Below are positions 62,985 through 64,000 of a DNA stretch of 64,000 nucleotides, in pieces; position 1 is the stretch's first letter, and each line of letters opens with the position of its first letter. The stretch spans positions 28,738,501-28,802,500 of the forward strand of contig NC_134373.1 in the NCBI RefSeq assembly GCF_035582795.1, read 5' to 3'. This DNA is from Mycteria americana (taxonomy: Eukaryota; Chordata; Aves; Ciconiiformes; Ciconiidae). The notes under the pieces were generated by a model that made no database searches, was not told where the DNA came from, and was given only the letters and a program-made list of their open reading frames with translations. Made by a program: the position numbers and the translations under genes.

Positions 62985-63430
62985 CGTTGAGGTTGGAAGG
63001 CCCCTCTGGAAATCAACTAGTCCAAACCCCTACTCAAATTAGGGTCTGTTACAGCAAGTTTCTCGGAGCTGTATCCATTTGGGTTTTGAATATATCCAAG
63101 GATGAAGGCTTCACAGCCTCTCTGGTCCTCTTGCCTGTTTCCTGCTCATTGGGACAGACCATTCTTGATCTTGGAGGTGATCCTTGAAGCAGCTCTCATG
63201 GACCCCTCTTCTCACTAGGGCTGTATCCCACGGGATTCTTCCAAGCAGGTCCATGACCAGGTCAAAGGTGGTTATCCTGAAGTCTGGGGTTGCAGTCATG
63301 CTTTCTGCCTTTTTTCCTTCCTCTCAGGATCCTGAACTCCACCATCTCATAGTTGCTACAGCCAAGGCTGTCCTGGCACATCCCTGGCCAGTTCCTCCTT
63401 GTTTGGAAACACCAGGTCCAGCACAACTAG
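62985..63430 (-). mobile_element. Old CR1 fragment joining endonuclease and 3' end
   Basis: On the minus strand, 63430 to about 63140 resembles the C-terminal part of the CR1 endonuclease. One frame reads DFRITTFDLVMDLLGRIPWD, then TALVRRGVHESCFKDHLQ and VPMSRKQARGP. The next stretch (about 63130 to 62985) resembles the CR1 3' end: CCAAATGGATACAGCTCCG-type sequence and CCAACCTCAACGATGC. The reverse transcriptase expected in between (over 1 kb) is missing. This is either one copy with an internal deletion or two adjacent fragments. Confidence 0.7.
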
Positions 63431-64000
63431 CACAGTGAGACAGGGACTTGCACTGTTTAAGCTGCCTTTCAGAAGCAAAACATTTCTGTGTAGTTTCTGA
63501 CTTATGAAAGTCTTTGGCAATTTTTGCTTTAAATGCATGAAAACCTGCTCTTCAGCTGGAGTAGACAGACAGCTCAAGACTCCACCATTCACACAGCTGA
63601 ATCTGCTCTGCCATTTACAGTATTTTAATATATAAAAAAACAGGATAGTAAAATCCATTATCACTATGCCATCAGTGTAGAGTTCAGAATACCAAAATCT
63701 CTAGATGTGCCTCAACTAGGAAGAAGGTGATTTGCAGATCTTTGTTAAATATCAAAACTACAGTAAGTCACCTTTCATTTTGTGTTTCCTAATCAGAAAG
63801 AGTGTGTACGGATAACTGAGCCGTGAGTGAATGGATTTTATTCCATAACTGTCTGCTAGGAAACTTTCTTGAAGTCAACAAATATTCCTCTCTGAAGGAA
63901 AGAGTTTCAATTGTTTTCAAGTTATAAATATAGAAAGCTTTTTTCACACATTTAAAGAGAGATTTCCTAGAGGGCTTTTCTGTTGTATCTGTACATTAGA
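63431..64000 (-). other. CNTNAP4: CNTNAP4 intron sequence at the window edge
   Basis: No exon or further repeat is recognised between the CR1 piece and the end of the window. Confidence 0.55.

Noticed and set aside
1..64000. A novel multigene, CRISPR-like or mobile gene system
   Set aside because: The window is bird intergenic and intronic DNA; no clustered coding frames, spaced repeats or unknown protein families support such a system.

Overview
The window looks like vertebrate nuclear DNA from a bird, probably a neoavian rather than a chicken-like lineage. The evidence is a well-preserved CR1 LINE with the CR1 terminal 8-bp repeats, several older CR1 tails, solo LTRs of a type I associate with bird genomes, and two spliced exons of a vertebrate neuronal gene. 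The DNA is AT-rich and almost entirely non-coding. There are no operons, rRNA or tRNA genes, CRISPR arrays or phage-like regions. Most open reading frames are chance translations of introns, intergenic DNA or repeats.

The only cellular protein-coding gene I can support is the 3' end of a contactin-associated protein gene, best matched to CNTNAP4, on the minus strand. Its penultimate exon (60344-60415) and last coding exon (59121-59317) join in frame. Together they encode the membrane-proximal segment, the transmembrane helix and a short cytoplasmic tail ending in EYFI. The rest of the gene must lie beyond 64000. Below 59121 a 3' UTR must follow. A good poly(A) signal at 50568-50573, with no recognisable repeat in between, raises the possibility of an 8.5-kb UTR or a separate non-coding transcript.

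The rest (about 1-50500) reads as intergenic DNA downstream of that gene. Layout: a solo LTR at 3734-4302; a MIR-like relic near 8.7-8.9 kb; an ancient CR1 relic near 10.5-10.8 kb; a second solo LTR of the same family at 12744-13370; MIR-like relics at 15.6 and 16.7 kb; an ancient CR1 tail at 21.8 kb; a 30-unit GAA tract at 24.9 kb; a 2.35-kb CR1 at 25878-28228 with broken endonuclease and reverse transcriptase frames; an older CR1 tail at 28.4-28.6 kb; small CR1 pieces at 36.7 and perhaps 40.7 kb; a third, unrelated solo LTR on the minus strand at 45388-46200 inside a TA/TG-rich microsatellite; and an old CR1 at 48.2-48.5 kb. CR1 pieces reappear around and inside the gene at 59964, 62061 and 62985-63430.

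I found no new multigene system. The points most worth checking are the three LTRs with matching 5-bp flanks, the CR1 copy with an apparent internal deletion, the candidate distal poly(A) site, and several non-B-DNA or palindromic sequences (GAA tract, Z-DNA tracts, a G-quadruplex motif, a homeodomain-type palindrome and an LTR hairpin).
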